38,541 nucleotides of DNA, from NCBI GenBank assembly GCA_964492365.1, contig CAZBKA010000008.1, positions 1 through 38,541 of the forward strand, written 5' to 3'. Under the pieces are notes generated by a model, which had not been told where the DNA came from, did not search any database, and was given only the letters and a program-made list of their open reading frames with translations. Numbering within the stretch: position 1 is the stretch's first letter; each line of letters starts with the position of its first letter. Made by a program: the position numbers and the translations under genes. Shown here piece by piece: positions 1 through 8,613 of the stretch. This DNA comes from JAGLTN01 sp035403325. GTDB lineage: Bacteria; Planctomycetota; Phycisphaerae; Sedimentisphaerales; Anaerobacaceae.

Positions 1-317
1 GCTTCGGGGGCATTTTTGACTTCGTCATCGATACCTGCGATGGCGGTGAATCTTTCGGCTTGGCCTTTGAGGTCTATGAACATTACGCTGGTTGCGTGAG
101 TGCCGATGCCGGAGTCGTAAACTTTACCTGCGAGTGTCAGGGGATTATTTGCAACGCTTTTGTTTGCTACGGGGTTGGCCCAGCCTGAAGTCATTTTTGT
201 CAGGTCCATGGAGGATAGTTCGATGGTTTTTTGCGAATCGGCGATGCAAGCAGCAACCAAATTAAAAAATACAATAGTACAAATAGCTGCACATATATAT
301 TTTCGATTAAAACTCAT
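1..317 (-). CDS. NPCBM-domain secreted protein, N-terminal part only (runs off the left edge)
   Basis: The frame starts at an ATG whose complement lies at 315-317, preceded by GGAG, and stays open to the window edge (105 codons). It begins with a hydrophobic signal peptide (MSFNRKYICAAICTIVFF...) ending near CIA|DSQKT, followed by the first part of an NPCBM domain, a carbohydrate-binding module common at the N-terminus of alpha-galactosidases. From DSQKT onward it is identical in sequence to the NPCBM start of the neighbouring gene at 365-2359, while the signal peptide is unrelated in detail. It lies 47 bases downstream of that gene on the same strand, so the two are probably co-transcribed. 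Being a second alpha-galactosidase is likely, but the catalytic part lies outside the window, so only an NPCBM protein can be claimed. Confidence 0.85.
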   Translation of the reverse strand, partial: MSFNRKYICAAICTIVFFNLVAACIADSQKTIELSSMDLTKMTSGWANPVANKSVANNPLTLAGKVYDSGIGTHATSVMFIDLKGQAERFTAIAGIDDEVKNAPE

Positions 318-364
318 TATCCAGGTCTCCAAGAAAAAGTAATTATTTAACATAGGTAATGTTA

Positions 365-2359
365 TTATTTTTTATATAGCCTCAGCAGGATTACGCCATG
401 ACGGGGGATTTGTTCGGAGAATGTATCTTTTATTTTACCGAGGTCTTTTTGTCGCCAGAGGTCTCTGACTTTGTATTGGCCTTTCAGGTTCAGGTCTTTC
501 AGGTTGAAGGTTACTTCTTGTGCAATCTCTGAACAGTTGAACATACCTACGGCGATTGAACCATCGTAAAGTTCTTTTTTCCATATTTCGTTTTCGTAGT
601 TTATGACGACAGGGAAACCTTGTTTGCCGAGTGGATCCTGATCTATTTCGAGGACCTCTGCGTTACAGAGGATGTTGACTGTGAAGTCGTCAAGAGCACC
701 CATGTCGCCGGAGAAGAATAATGGTGATGCCATCAGACACCATAGTGACATGTATGAATATTGTTCGTTGGGCGTGAGGGGACATTGTCTTTCTTCGGGT
801 GATTTTGTTCTTCGTTCTATTTTACCGATGATGAGATAGTCCGGGTCGTTCCACGAACCTGGGTGTGCGTAGTCCTTGTGCTCGGCGTTTTTGCGTGCGA
901 CGTTGTGGTATTGTGTCAGTTCGAAGCCGAGGTCTCCTGAAGTTCTCCATGATTGTGCGCCGATTTTTTCGCCCCACTTCCAGACATCACCCATGCCGTA
1001 CTGGCAGAGATTAAGAACTATGTCACGGTTGGCTTTTTTGACGATGTCTCCCATTAGTATGTATGGCTTTTGCATTTCTTCAAGGCTGTCGTCTTTTGCG
1101 ATCTGACCATAGCTGCACCAGTCGTATTTGAGGAAGTCGAAGCCCCATGCTGCGAACTGGTTAACATCCTGTTGTTCGTGCTGATAAGCACCGGCGAATG
1201 AGCCGCAGGTTAGCGGACCAGGGGATGTGTATATACCGGCTTTTAAACCTAAAGAGTGAATGTATTCTGTCAGGCTGTACATGTCTGGGAAGAATTTATT
1301 GCAGAGGATATTTCCGTTTTCATCTCTGAATGGGCCTTTGCGTGCATTGTCCCAGTGTTTGTCGTCGGCATTCATCCAGCAATCGTCGATGTTTACGTAT
1401 TGGTAGCCGAAGTCTGCCATGCCACTGTCAACCATTGTTTTGGCGGCTTCTCGCATGAGGTCGTCGGTAATAAAATTGTAATGCGTGTACCAGTGGTTCC
1501 AGCCCATTGGCGGGGTTAGTGCGAGGGTGTCACCTACAACGAGTTTGAAAGTTTTTTGTGCTGAGCCAAGATTGTTCTGGGCATTAAATGTAATATTATA
1601 TTCGCTGGTTTCTTTCGGTGTTGTACCTGTTATTATACCTGTGTTTTTATCGAGGGTTAGAGTCTTGGGCAGTCCGCTCGCTTTGAAAGTGATCGGGCGT
1701 GTGCCTGTTGTGGGGATTCGGTAGATGAAGTTGTGGCCGGGTCGTGCGCCGTAGATTAGTGGACCATTGATCTTTGGTTTTGGACCTGGGGGTGGGGTAA
1801 GGATAAAAGGTTCTTCTTTAGGCGGGGCTACTGCTTGCGGGGTCTGACCAGTATATGTAATTTTTGCGTCTGCCCAATCTGCATGGTCGAAATCCTTGCC
1901 ATCTTTGTCGGGATGGACAACAAGTATCAGTGTTTTTATATCTTTGAGGCACAGATTTATTTCTATGGGTTTGTCAGGTGCTTTTATAACTTCGCTTTTG
2001 AAAAGTTCTTTGTTGTCGCCTATGATCTGAAAGATCACAGAAGCCTGGGGGGCATTTTTGACTTCGTCATCGATACCTGCGATGGCGGTGAATCTTTCGG
2101 CTTGGCCTTTGAGGTCTATGAACATTACGCTGGTTGCGTGAGTGCCGATGCCGGAGTCGTAAACTTTACCTGCGAGTGTCAGGGGATTATTTGCAACGCT
2201 TTTGTTTGCTACGGGGTTGGCCCAGCCTGAAGTCATTTTTGTCAGGTCCATGGAGGATAGTTCGATGGTTTTTTGCGAATCAGCAAAACAAAGGGGAATT
2301 AAGGTTAAAAATGTAATAAGGCAAAGTGCTATGGTTATGTTTTTTTGATTCGATTTCAT
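365..2359 (-). CDS. Secreted NPCBM/Ig-like/GH27 alpha-galactosidase
   Basis: This is a predicted secreted glycoside hydrolase of family 27, expected to release terminal alpha-galactose from oligo- or polysaccharides. Order from the chosen start (664 residues): signal peptide 1-26 (cleavage near CFA|DSQ); NPCBM domain about 27-172; proline-rich linker about 175-200; a putative Ig-like domain about 205-277; GH27 barrel from about 282 (LTPPMGWNHW, then YVNIDDCW); and a C-terminal beta domain to the end. The KYDWC motif holds the likely nucleophile Asp413 and SWRTSGD the likely acid/base Asp476. A TTG start five codons upstream is possible, but that region carries the GGAG ribosome site 9 bases before the ATG at 2359, and the same arrangement precedes the neighbouring copy. 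Family assignment is firm; substrate is inferred. Confidence 0.93.
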   Translation of the reverse strand: MKSNQKNITIALCLITFLTLIPLCFADSQKTIELSSMDLTKMTSGWANPVANKSVANNPLTLAGKVYDSGIGTHATSVMFIDLKGQAERFTAIAGIDDEVKNAPQASVIFQIIGDNKELFKSEVIKAPDKPIEINLCLKDIKTLILVVHPDKDGKDFDHADWADAKITYTGQTPQAVAPPKEEPFILTPPPGPKPKINGPLIYGARPGHNFIYRIPTTGTRPITFKASGLPKTLTLDKNTGIITGTTPKETSEYNITFNAQNNLGSAQKTFKLVVGDTLALTPPMGWNHWYTHYNFITDDLMREAAKTMVDSGMADFGYQYVNIDDCWMNADDKHWDNARKGPFRDENGNILCNKFFPDMYSLTEYIHSLGLKAGIYTSPGPLTCGSFAGAYQHEQQDVNQFAAWGFDFLKYDWCSYGQIAKDDSLEEMQKPYILMGDIVKKANRDIVLNLCQYGMGDVWKWGEKIGAQSWRTSGDLGFELTQYHNVARKNAEHKDYAHPGSWNDPDYLIIGKIERRTKSPEERQCPLTPNEQYSYMSLWCLMASPLFFSGDMGALDDFTVNILCNAEVLEIDQDPLGKQGFPVVINYENEIWKKELYDGSIAVGMFNCSEIAQEVTFNLKDLNLKGQYKVRDLWRQKDLGKIKDTFSEQIPRHGVILLRLYKK

Positions 2360-2388
2360 TATTTCGGTCTCCAAAAAAAGTTTTTCTG

Positions 2389-2416
2389 ATTATATGTTAA
2401 AAAATGCTTTCGGCAA
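2389..2416 (-). promoter_or_regulatory. Probable promoter of the alpha-galactosidase gene
   Basis: On the minus strand TTGCCG (complement of 2411-2416) and TATAAT (complement of 2389-2394) are 16 bases apart. The -10 is a perfect consensus and the -35 matches 4 of 6. The start codon lies about 30 bases downstream of the -10. Inferred from sequence only. Confidence 0.5.
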
Positions 2417-2538
2417 CAGCTTTTTTACATGTATGTACAAGAGGGATGGGGTGAAAACATTTGCTATTGTTATGCTTGCATTGTTCAATTCAATTTGTTA
2501 GAAATGTTTGTGGATTTTGTTTTTGGAGAACTTTAAAA

Positions 2539-3060
2539 ATGCAAGCTAATGATCTTAAGAGTTATATTCGTGAAGTGCCTGATTGGCCTAAGGCAGGGAT
2601 ATTGTTTTATGATATTACTACCCTGCTTGAAAATGGTAAGGCATTGAAGGCGGCGATAGATTATTTTTGTGATGATTTCACCGGTGCTGATATTGATTAT
2701 ATTGCAGCGGTTGAGGCGAGGGGTTTTATATTCGGACCTGCGGTTGCGGAGAGGCTTGGTGTTGGTTTTATTCCAGTTCGTAAGAAAGGGAAATTGCCAT
2801 TCGAGACAGAAAGCGTCACTTACGGTTTGGAATATGGAAAGGATACCCTGGAGGTTCACCGTGATGCTATTGTGTCGGGGCCAAGGATTTTGATGATCGA
2901 TGATCTTCTGGCGACTGGGGGGACAATGAAGGCAGCGTGTGAGCTTATTGAAAAAATCGGCGGTGAAATTGTGGGGATTAATTTTCTTATCGAGCTTGGT
3001 GAACTTGGCGGCAGAGAAAAATTGAGCGGTTATAATGTTAACAGCCTGATTTGTTATTAA
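2539..3060 (+). CDS. apt: Adenine phosphoribosyltransferase
   Basis: The enzyme makes AMP from adenine and PRPP in purine salvage, in the cytoplasm. The protein is 173 residues, the usual family length. The PRPP-binding loop RILMIDDLLATGGT lies at about 126-139, and the N-terminal DWPKAGILFYDIT and central VEARGFIFGP segments are typical of the family. An upstream TTG would extend the frame by 26 residues, but the ATG at 2539 has TTGGAGAA just upstream and gives the normal family N-terminus. It is transcribed away from the alpha-galactosidase gene and runs head-on into prmC, with 2 bases between the stop codons. Confidence 0.95.
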   Translation: MQANDLKSYIREVPDWPKAGILFYDITTLLENGKALKAAIDYFCDDFTGADIDYIAAVEARGFIFGPAVAERLGVGFIPVRKKGKLPFETESVTYGLEYGKDTLEVHRDAIVSGPRILMIDDLLATGGTMKAACELIEKIGGEIVGINFLIELGELGGREKLSGYNVNSLICY

Positions 3061-3062
3061 AA

Positions 3063-3941
3063 TTACTGGCTGGATTTTTTTGCAATTACGATACGATCCA
3101 ACCTCTGGAAGTCTTTTATTATTTTTACTTCGCTGAAACAGTGAAGGTTTTCGAGCATATCTTTAACGGATGGGCCTTGCTTATAACCTATTTCCATTAT
3201 CAGTTGTGCATCTGGTTTGAGGAACTGGTTAACCTGTGCGGCAATTTTTTTGTAGACATCGAGTCCTTCGTCGCCTGCGAGGAGTGCAAGTTTTGGTTCG
3301 TAGTCCTTTACATTTTTATCGAGCTTTTCAAATTCTTCTGTACTGATGTATGGCGGGTTTGAGACGATCAGGTCAAAAGCTGAGGTATCGAGCTGAGGGA
3401 TTACGGGGTCGAAGAGATTGCCTTGAAGGAGTTTTATCTGCTCGTTTAGATGATGGTTTTCAATATTTTTAGCGGCTACCTGAAGAGCTGATTCACAGAT
3501 ATCGGTTGCGATGATATCTGCGGCGGGGAAATTTTTTGCGATTGCGACAGCGATGCAGCCTGAACCTGTGCAGAGGTCGAGGACCATTTGTTTGTTTTTG
3601 CGTGTTCGCAGGAAATCAATCGCTTTTTCAACAAGCTGTTCGGTTTCTGGGCGAGGGATGAGAGTGTGTTCATTGACAAATATCTCGAGCGAATAGAATT
3701 CGGTTCTGCCTATGAGGTATGCAACTGGTTCATTGGCGGCGGCGCGTTTGATAAGGCTGTGAAGTTTGTCGAGCTGAGGCTTTGGGACAATTTCTTCAAA
3801 GTCGGTGTATAGCTGAATTCGCTGTTTGTTGAGTACTTCGCTCATGAGCATTTCGGCGCTTAGCCTGGCGTCGGCGATGGATGCTTTGGTAAAGTAATCA
3901 GTAATCCAGTTTAAAAGTTTTTGTACAGTCCAGACTTCCAT
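3063..3941 (-). CDS. prmC: Release-factor glutamine methyltransferase PrmC (HemK)
   Basis: PrmC methylates the glutamine of the GGQ motif in peptide chain release factors RF1/RF2 using S-adenosylmethionine. The 292-residue length fits. The N-terminal helical domain is followed by IPRPETEQLVE (about 95-105), the SAM-binding DLCTGSGCIAVA (122-133) and the catalytic NPPY at 195-198. The ATG follows GAGGG on the minus strand. The gene is usually beside prfA in other bacteria, but no release-factor gene is in this window; its convergent neighbour is apt. Confidence 0.95.
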   Translation of the reverse strand: MEVWTVQKLLNWITDYFTKASIADARLSAEMLMSEVLNKQRIQLYTDFEEIVPKPQLDKLHSLIKRAAANEPVAYLIGRTEFYSLEIFVNEHTLIPRPETEQLVEKAIDFLRTRKNKQMVLDLCTGSGCIAVAIAKNFPAADIIATDICESALQVAAKNIENHHLNEQIKLLQGNLFDPVIPQLDTSAFDLIVSNPPYISTEEFEKLDKNVKDYEPKLALLAGDEGLDVYKKIAAQVNQFLKPDAQLIMEIGYKQGPSVKDMLENLHCFSEVKIIKDFQRLDRIVIAKKSSQ

Positions 3942-4055
3942 AAGAGGCCCTCAAATGTTTCATTGTTCGAGGTGTTTATATACTTTTGTTTTGTTTTTTG
4001 CAAGATTATTGCGAGAAAAAATTTATCAAAGGTGTTTTGGGGTGGCGTTTGACAG

Positions 4056-4338
4056 TTATTGATTGATTGTCTTTGTTATTTCTGTTCCAGTGACTTTGTA
4101 CAAGTGGTATTCACAATAAACCTCTCTGGTTAGTGCCTTTCCAGTTCTGGCGGGTCCCCTGTAGAAATCATTCTCCATATCAGGCGAACCAACGAATGAT
4201 ATAAAAGACCGGTGCAAAATTGCCTAAATCAAATAAATTTAAAGTTATGTGCGGCATATCGTCCCAGATGAAACCCACTGAAGATCTGAAACAACAATAT
4301 CCGATTGATATTGTCAGGATAATCACAGCATAAATCAT
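4056..4338 (-). pseudogene. Possible frame-disrupted small gene in the prmC-YfhO gap
   Basis: The gap 3942-4405 has no intact sizeable gene. Two short minus-strand frames overlap here. The first (4180-4338, 52 codons, ATG start) has a hydrophobic start and contains FIWDDMPHITLNLFDLG. The second, one frame shifted (about 4056-4217), reads SFVGSPDMENDFYRG and then KALTREVYCEYHLYKVTGTE, and looks protein-like in composition. A single-base frameshift near 4180-4220 would join them into one protein of about 90 residues. I do not recognise a family. It could equally be two chance frames or a small gene with programmed frameshifting; decay of an old gene is my best guess. Confidence 0.3.
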
Positions 4339-4405
4339 TATTTTTTTGACTTTTGCAATTCACTCTCCCTCTTATAACAATCTAATTAGCCATGAATAAT
4401 TAATA

Positions 4406-7400
4406 TTACTCGAAGTCCTGTTTTCGCAGATCAACAAACATCAGATAATTTACAACTAAAAATGTGCATATACCAATTACTATTAAACTTTTAAACAAAA
4501 AATTGCTCCTGGCGTTTCCAAAGGTAAATAGTACCTGCGATTGTCCGGTCGGCACAATTACTGATTTATAACCCAGATTGGTTTTTATCACTTCTGTTTT
4601 TTTGCCATCAATAAACGCTTTCCAGTCGGGATTCCATGCGTCTGCATAATATATGACCCTGTTGTCTTGTGAATGATTATTAATTTTCAGGTTTAATTTA
4701 TTAAAGCTGAAACCGGTGACGTCAATATCGACATCAGAAGTTCTATCATTGGCATCTAAAACGATGTCGGCATCAGGTTCAATTATAAAATCAGATTTAT
4801 TGCTATCAGAATTTATGTCTGACGAGTTGCAAAGAAGAATGTCTGCTTCATAATTTTCATTCTTCATGATATTTTTTATGTCTTCTTCCCCAGGTAAAAG
4901 ATGAATCTTAGAAAAAACCTGCAACTTATTTTTGTTAACACCAGCACAGTTTTGAAAAACTTTAGAATCAGGAATTGGGAAACCGAGATGTTTATCAACC
5001 ATATTTTTTTCTGAATTCCACACGCTAAAAAAGTTATCAATACTTTTTTGCCAGTGATCAGTTCTAAATATAGATGCTACAGTATCGACATATAAAAATG
5101 ATTCTGTATTCCAATATAGTGCTCCCCATTTTCCTACACAGGAAAATGGAAGTAAGGGGTTCGGTGTGTCGTTTGACCAAAAACATTCCGGAAGAATTGC
5201 ATCAAATCTGTCGTTTGAATAATTCTGTGCCCGCTTTTTCTGGAATGAATAATCATAAGGCTTAAATAAATCGATGACATTTTTATCTGTATGCGCCATC
5301 TTACAGTACTCATTTTGAAACTTGAATGAAGCAACATCGAATAAATGAATTAATAGCAATACAGGCAATATTATTTTTTTGTATTTTGGGAACGCTAATA
5401 TCAGCAACAAAACCAACATCAATGCTCCACATATTGAAGTAACCAGATTCGCTAAAGAATTAATTTGATCGGTTGTGACGTAGAGTTGGTTTGCACTTGG
5501 AAATCCAGCTGATGGTAACAGATTTAGAATGCAATCACTTAGTTTGCGTGCAAAGTTTATAATGAAAATGTAAAAAACTGCAACAAACAACATCACTAAC
5601 CTTATGTTGATGCTTTTTGCGGCTTTTGAACAGGAGAGCGGCTTGCTTTCAGATAGATTATTCCAGAAAGCATCGAAACCAAATCCTGCATAAAATACGA
5701 GGAAAAATTTAGCTATTGGTGCAACCAGACCAATATGTCTGTAGTATTTTGCAAAAGGGAAACAGTAGTAAAAAACCAAAGGCACCAGTATTCCTGCGCT
5801 GAATAGTACCATCATAAAAGCGGTCAATCCAAACACATATGATTGCCGGCGTCTGACAGTCAGCACAGCCATAAGGGTGAAGGGAACTATTAAGATTCCG
5901 CCATAAATTATATTATTAATATTATTGGTTCCTCTACCGATAAGTTCAAAATATTTTGATAAGTTAATGTAACCACCATAGGACATAAATAATTTAACAT
6001 TATCAACACTTAGATTTTGTCCACGTCCTTCATTGTGATTTGCTATAGTGGTGACACCATCACGGCAAAATATTAAAACAGCTACGATAAAACAAATCGA
6101 AATCAACATTGCGGCAAAATGTTTCCAATTTAAGTGTGCAATGAAATTACGAAATGCGGTAACGGTATCTTGTGGGCAAACGATGCTGTGTATTAATGCA
6201 AACAGGCAAATTGTAAAACCAAAAATTGGTGCGAAATATGGCAAGTTGCCTATCAGCATTCCTGCAAAGAGTAACCCGCTGAATAAAATATATTTTTCTG
6301 AATGTTCTTTAAAAGCACGTTCTACGCAATAAAACCAGAGTGGTAATAAGTAAACAAGATGAAAGTCAAACCATATCTGGGTTGATGAGATGGTGGTAAG
6401 AACCAGTGAAGAAGAAATAAAAAACACAGTAACATTCGATTTGAAATATTGCTTTGCAAATAATATGCAACCAAGAAGCAGTGCTAATTCATCAAATAAT
6501 AATCCTGCCTGAAATATTGGGTAATAGTTTAACCCACTAAAAAATTTAATCATTGGCATTAAGAATGAACTTAACATGTTTTGTGAGATGATGAACCAAA
6601 TAGCACTGTTGGTTCCATGCGTCATGAAAGGCAACCATTGCGGCAGTTCATTGTGCAGTATTGGTTCATTAAAAAACAAGTTATAATTAAGCTGTAAATA
6701 TTGAAATGTATCATGTCCCATCGGAACGCGGCTGGTCAATATGATCAAAGCTTTTAGCCCCAGTAAAAACAAACCCAATACAGCAAAAATAGCAACCTTT
6801 CCCCATTTTTTATTGTTTTGACAATTTGCGTCTTCAATAAGAAACATATCTTGTTTTTGATGAAGATATAAGCCAATTAAAATCATGGACAAGTAACTCA
6901 GACAAAGTATGAGCCAAAGAGTATATTTTGCGATATATACAGAATAGATACTGAATGGCAAAAGGTTATTTGCAGCAACCAAAGCGGGAACCGCTGTAAT
7001 CAAAAAAACAGAGTGAATGACTTTTTTGCAATAATTCCTTTCGGCAACAGAAAACAATAATGCAAACAGAAGGAATGTGAACAGAAACATGGTGAATGTC
7101 TCTATGGCAGCAGGTTTGGGTTGATTTGTTAAATTAAATTTATAAAAGATAAGCAGATTATGATTGTAAAAAGATTTTCGATAATTCCGAAAGATAAAAT
7201 TTATTTTTTTCGGTAGTTCAGAACCAGCATCTATGGTAATAGAATTATCTGTTTTTGTAACACTTTTTGACAGGTTGTAATATATTTGTTCAGAACTTTT
7301 TTTGGATATAACATGTAAAGGTTCAAGCTCTTCATTGTTAATCAGGATTTTTGGCAAGTCGTATTTTTTGCCTTCATTGTAATAAAAAGCCAATTTCAGA

Positions 7401-7576
7401 AAATTTTGTTCATTGATATTTTCAATCTTCTGTGTTATCTTTGAAGTAGAGGGTACAACGGTTTGCTTGGTTTCTTTTAAATTATATTCGTTGGGATTAA
7501 AAGACAGTACGCTAAATGTAAATGTCAGCCATGAGGCCAGAAATAATGTTATTATTATCTTCCCCTGAATTTTCAT
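4406..7576 (-). CDS. YfhO-family polytopic membrane protein (GT-C-like glycosyltransferase candidate)
   Basis: A protein of about 1056 residues with a first membrane segment right after MKIQGKIIITLF, an exported loop of about 130 residues, then more than ten hydrophobic segments up to about residue 710, and a large exported C-terminal region. The C-terminal YADAWNPDWKAFIDGKK followed by KTNLGYKSVIVPTGQSQVLF is the hallmark of the YfhO family. Members are thought to move sugars or decorate cell-surface polymers, as in Gram-positive lipoteichoic acid glycosylation, but the substrate here is unknown. I chose the ATG at 7576, with AAGGA 9 bases upstream and a good membrane-anchor start, over a TTG 20 codons earlier. 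It lies 66 bases after the GT2 gene and is probably co-transcribed with it. Confidence 0.85.
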   Translation of the reverse strand: MKIQGKIIITLFLASWLTFTFSVLSFNPNEYNLKETKQTVVPSTSKITQKIENINEQNFLKLAFYYNEGKKYDLPKILINNEELEPLHVISKKSSEQIYYNLSKSVTKTDNSITIDAGSELPKKINFIFRNYRKSFYNHNLLIFYKFNLTNQPKPAAIETFTMFLFTFLLFALLFSVAERNYCKKVIHSVFLITAVPALVAANNLLPFSIYSVYIAKYTLWLILCLSYLSMILIGLYLHQKQDMFLIEDANCQNNKKWGKVAIFAVLGLFLLGLKALIILTSRVPMGHDTFQYLQLNYNLFFNEPILHNELPQWLPFMTHGTNSAIWFIISQNMLSSFLMPMIKFFSGLNYYPIFQAGLLFDELALLLGCILFAKQYFKSNVTVFFISSSLVLTTISSTQIWFDFHLVYLLPLWFYCVERAFKEHSEKYILFSGLLFAGMLIGNLPYFAPIFGFTICLFALIHSIVCPQDTVTAFRNFIAHLNWKHFAAMLISICFIVAVLIFCRDGVTTIANHNEGRGQNLSVDNVKLFMSYGGYINLSKYFELIGRGTNNINNIIYGGILIVPFTLMAVLTVRRRQSYVFGLTAFMMVLFSAGILVPLVFYYCFPFAKYYRHIGLVAPIAKFFLVFYAGFGFDAFWNNLSESKPLSCSKAAKSINIRLVMLFVAVFYIFIINFARKLSDCILNLLPSAGFPSANQLYVTTDQINSLANLVTSICGALMLVLLLILAFPKYKKIILPVLLLIHLFDVASFKFQNEYCKMAHTDKNVIDLFKPYDYSFQKKRAQNYSNDRFDAILPECFWSNDTPNPLLPFSCVGKWGALYWNTESFLYVDTVASIFRTDHWQKSIDNFFSVWNSEKNMVDKHLGFPIPDSKVFQNCAGVNKNKLQVFSKIHLLPGEEDIKNIMKNENYEADILLCNSSDINSDSNKSDFIIEPDADIVLDANDRTSDVDIDVTGFSFNKLNLKINNHSQDNRVIYYADAWNPDWKAFIDGKKTEVIKTNLGYKSVIVPTGQSQVLFTFGNARSNFLFKSLIVIGICTFLVVNYLMFVDLRKQDFE

Positions 7577-7642
7577 AAGATAACATCCTTGCATTTGAAA
7601 TCTTGAGGTATTGTTTCGTATATTAAAACAGCCCAAGAAGTT

Positions 7643-8347
7643 TTATTTCCAAAAAAAACATTCCCTAATGAATTGCAGATAAAAAGCTGCCCCCCACCTG
7701 AAGATCTGTAGTTTTCTTTCTCCGCCTATTCTGTCAGGTTCGTCGCCTGGGATTTCAGTAATTTTCAGTTTTCTTTTTGCGGCCCTAACGGAAAGCAAAG
7801 GTTCCCAGCTTATTTTTGTATGAAAAAGTTTTTCGACGAAAGTATAGGCATCGTCCTTGTTGAGTTCCAGATCATATATCAATTGAGTTTTATAAGCCCT
7901 TAATATTACCATAGCATCGGTGTAGCTGCCGTGGTGTAGAATGTTTACAGTTTTAGTGAAGAGCCAATTACCAAATTTTGTTATTGCATCATCATCTTCG
8001 CTTTTAGCACCATCGAGGTATCGTGAAGCAATGACCATATCATATCCCTGTTCCATCTTGGCACGGAGCTGAGGTATTAATTCCGGCAGACTATTTCCGT
8101 CTGGACTGAAAGTAAGGACAACATCGCCTTTAACATAGGGTAAAATCTCATTATAAGCATGCCTGAAACCTTTTTGTTTTTGAATATAAACAAAATATCC
8201 CTGTTCTTTGGCATATTCAATGGTTCCGTCAGTTGACCCTCCATCCAGAATGATAAGTTGATCATACCATTCTCGCTTTATTTGAGGCATTATAACTTTC
8301 ATGCCATTAACCTCGTTCAGGGTAGGTACAATTAAAGTTAGTAACAT
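7643..8347 (-). CDS. Family 2 glycosyltransferase (dolichol-phosphate-mannose-synthase-like)
   Basis: A 234-residue single GT-A domain starting LTLIVPTLNE, with the nucleotide-binding DGGSTDGT near residues 36-43 and a metal-site region reading SPDGNS near 83-88, where many relatives have an SxDxD-type motif. The body MVIASRYLDGAK is typical of polyprenyl-phosphate glycosyltransferases. It probably transfers a sugar from a nucleotide donor to a lipid carrier or glycan at the inner membrane. There is no C-terminal membrane segment. The ATG at 8347 follows AGGG; a TTG three codons upstream is also possible. The next gene in the same direction is a YfhO-type membrane protein that could use a lipid-linked sugar, a functional link that is inference. 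Confidence 0.85.
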   Translation of the reverse strand: MLLTLIVPTLNEVNGMKVIMPQIKREWYDQLIILDGGSTDGTIEYAKEQGYFVYIQKQKGFRHAYNEILPYVKGDVVLTFSPDGNSLPELIPQLRAKMEQGYDMVIASRYLDGAKSEDDDAITKFGNWLFTKTVNILHHGSYTDAMVILRAYKTQLIYDLELNKDDAYTFVEKLFHTKISWEPLLSVRAAKRKLKITEIPGDEPDRIGGERKLQIFRWGAAFYLQFIRECFFWK

Positions 8348-8613
8348 CGATAGCAACCCTTTTTATATTTGTTGTCTAATTGTATTTGTAATACTAAACC
8401 CAGCATTTTTTATTTTTTGCCCACTTTTTTAAGGAAAAAATTGTAGTATATGTTTTGCAAACCGGCAACTAAATTGTGCCATGATTTTGTGTTTTTCTTA
8501 ATTTTTCACGACTATTTCTGCAAAGAATTTAAAGGTGTGGTTGTTTGAACAAAGGGGAGTATTGGGCGTATTTTCTTTTTAGTATGTTGTTTTTATTATT
8601 TTCAGGGGAATCT

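Noticed and set aside
1835..2230. Plus-strand frame opposite the NPCBM region of the alpha-galactosidase gene
   Set aside because: The minus strand codes a convincing domain here; the same false frame appears at the repeat near the left edge.
365..3060. Polysaccharide utilisation locus in the Bacteroides sense
   Set aside because: No SusC/SusD-like transporter or binding genes and no hybrid two-component or SARP-type regulator occur near the hydrolases.
8348..8613. Promoters for the divergent GT2 and glycosidase-like genes
   Set aside because: Only partial -35 and -10 matches with wrong spacing were found.
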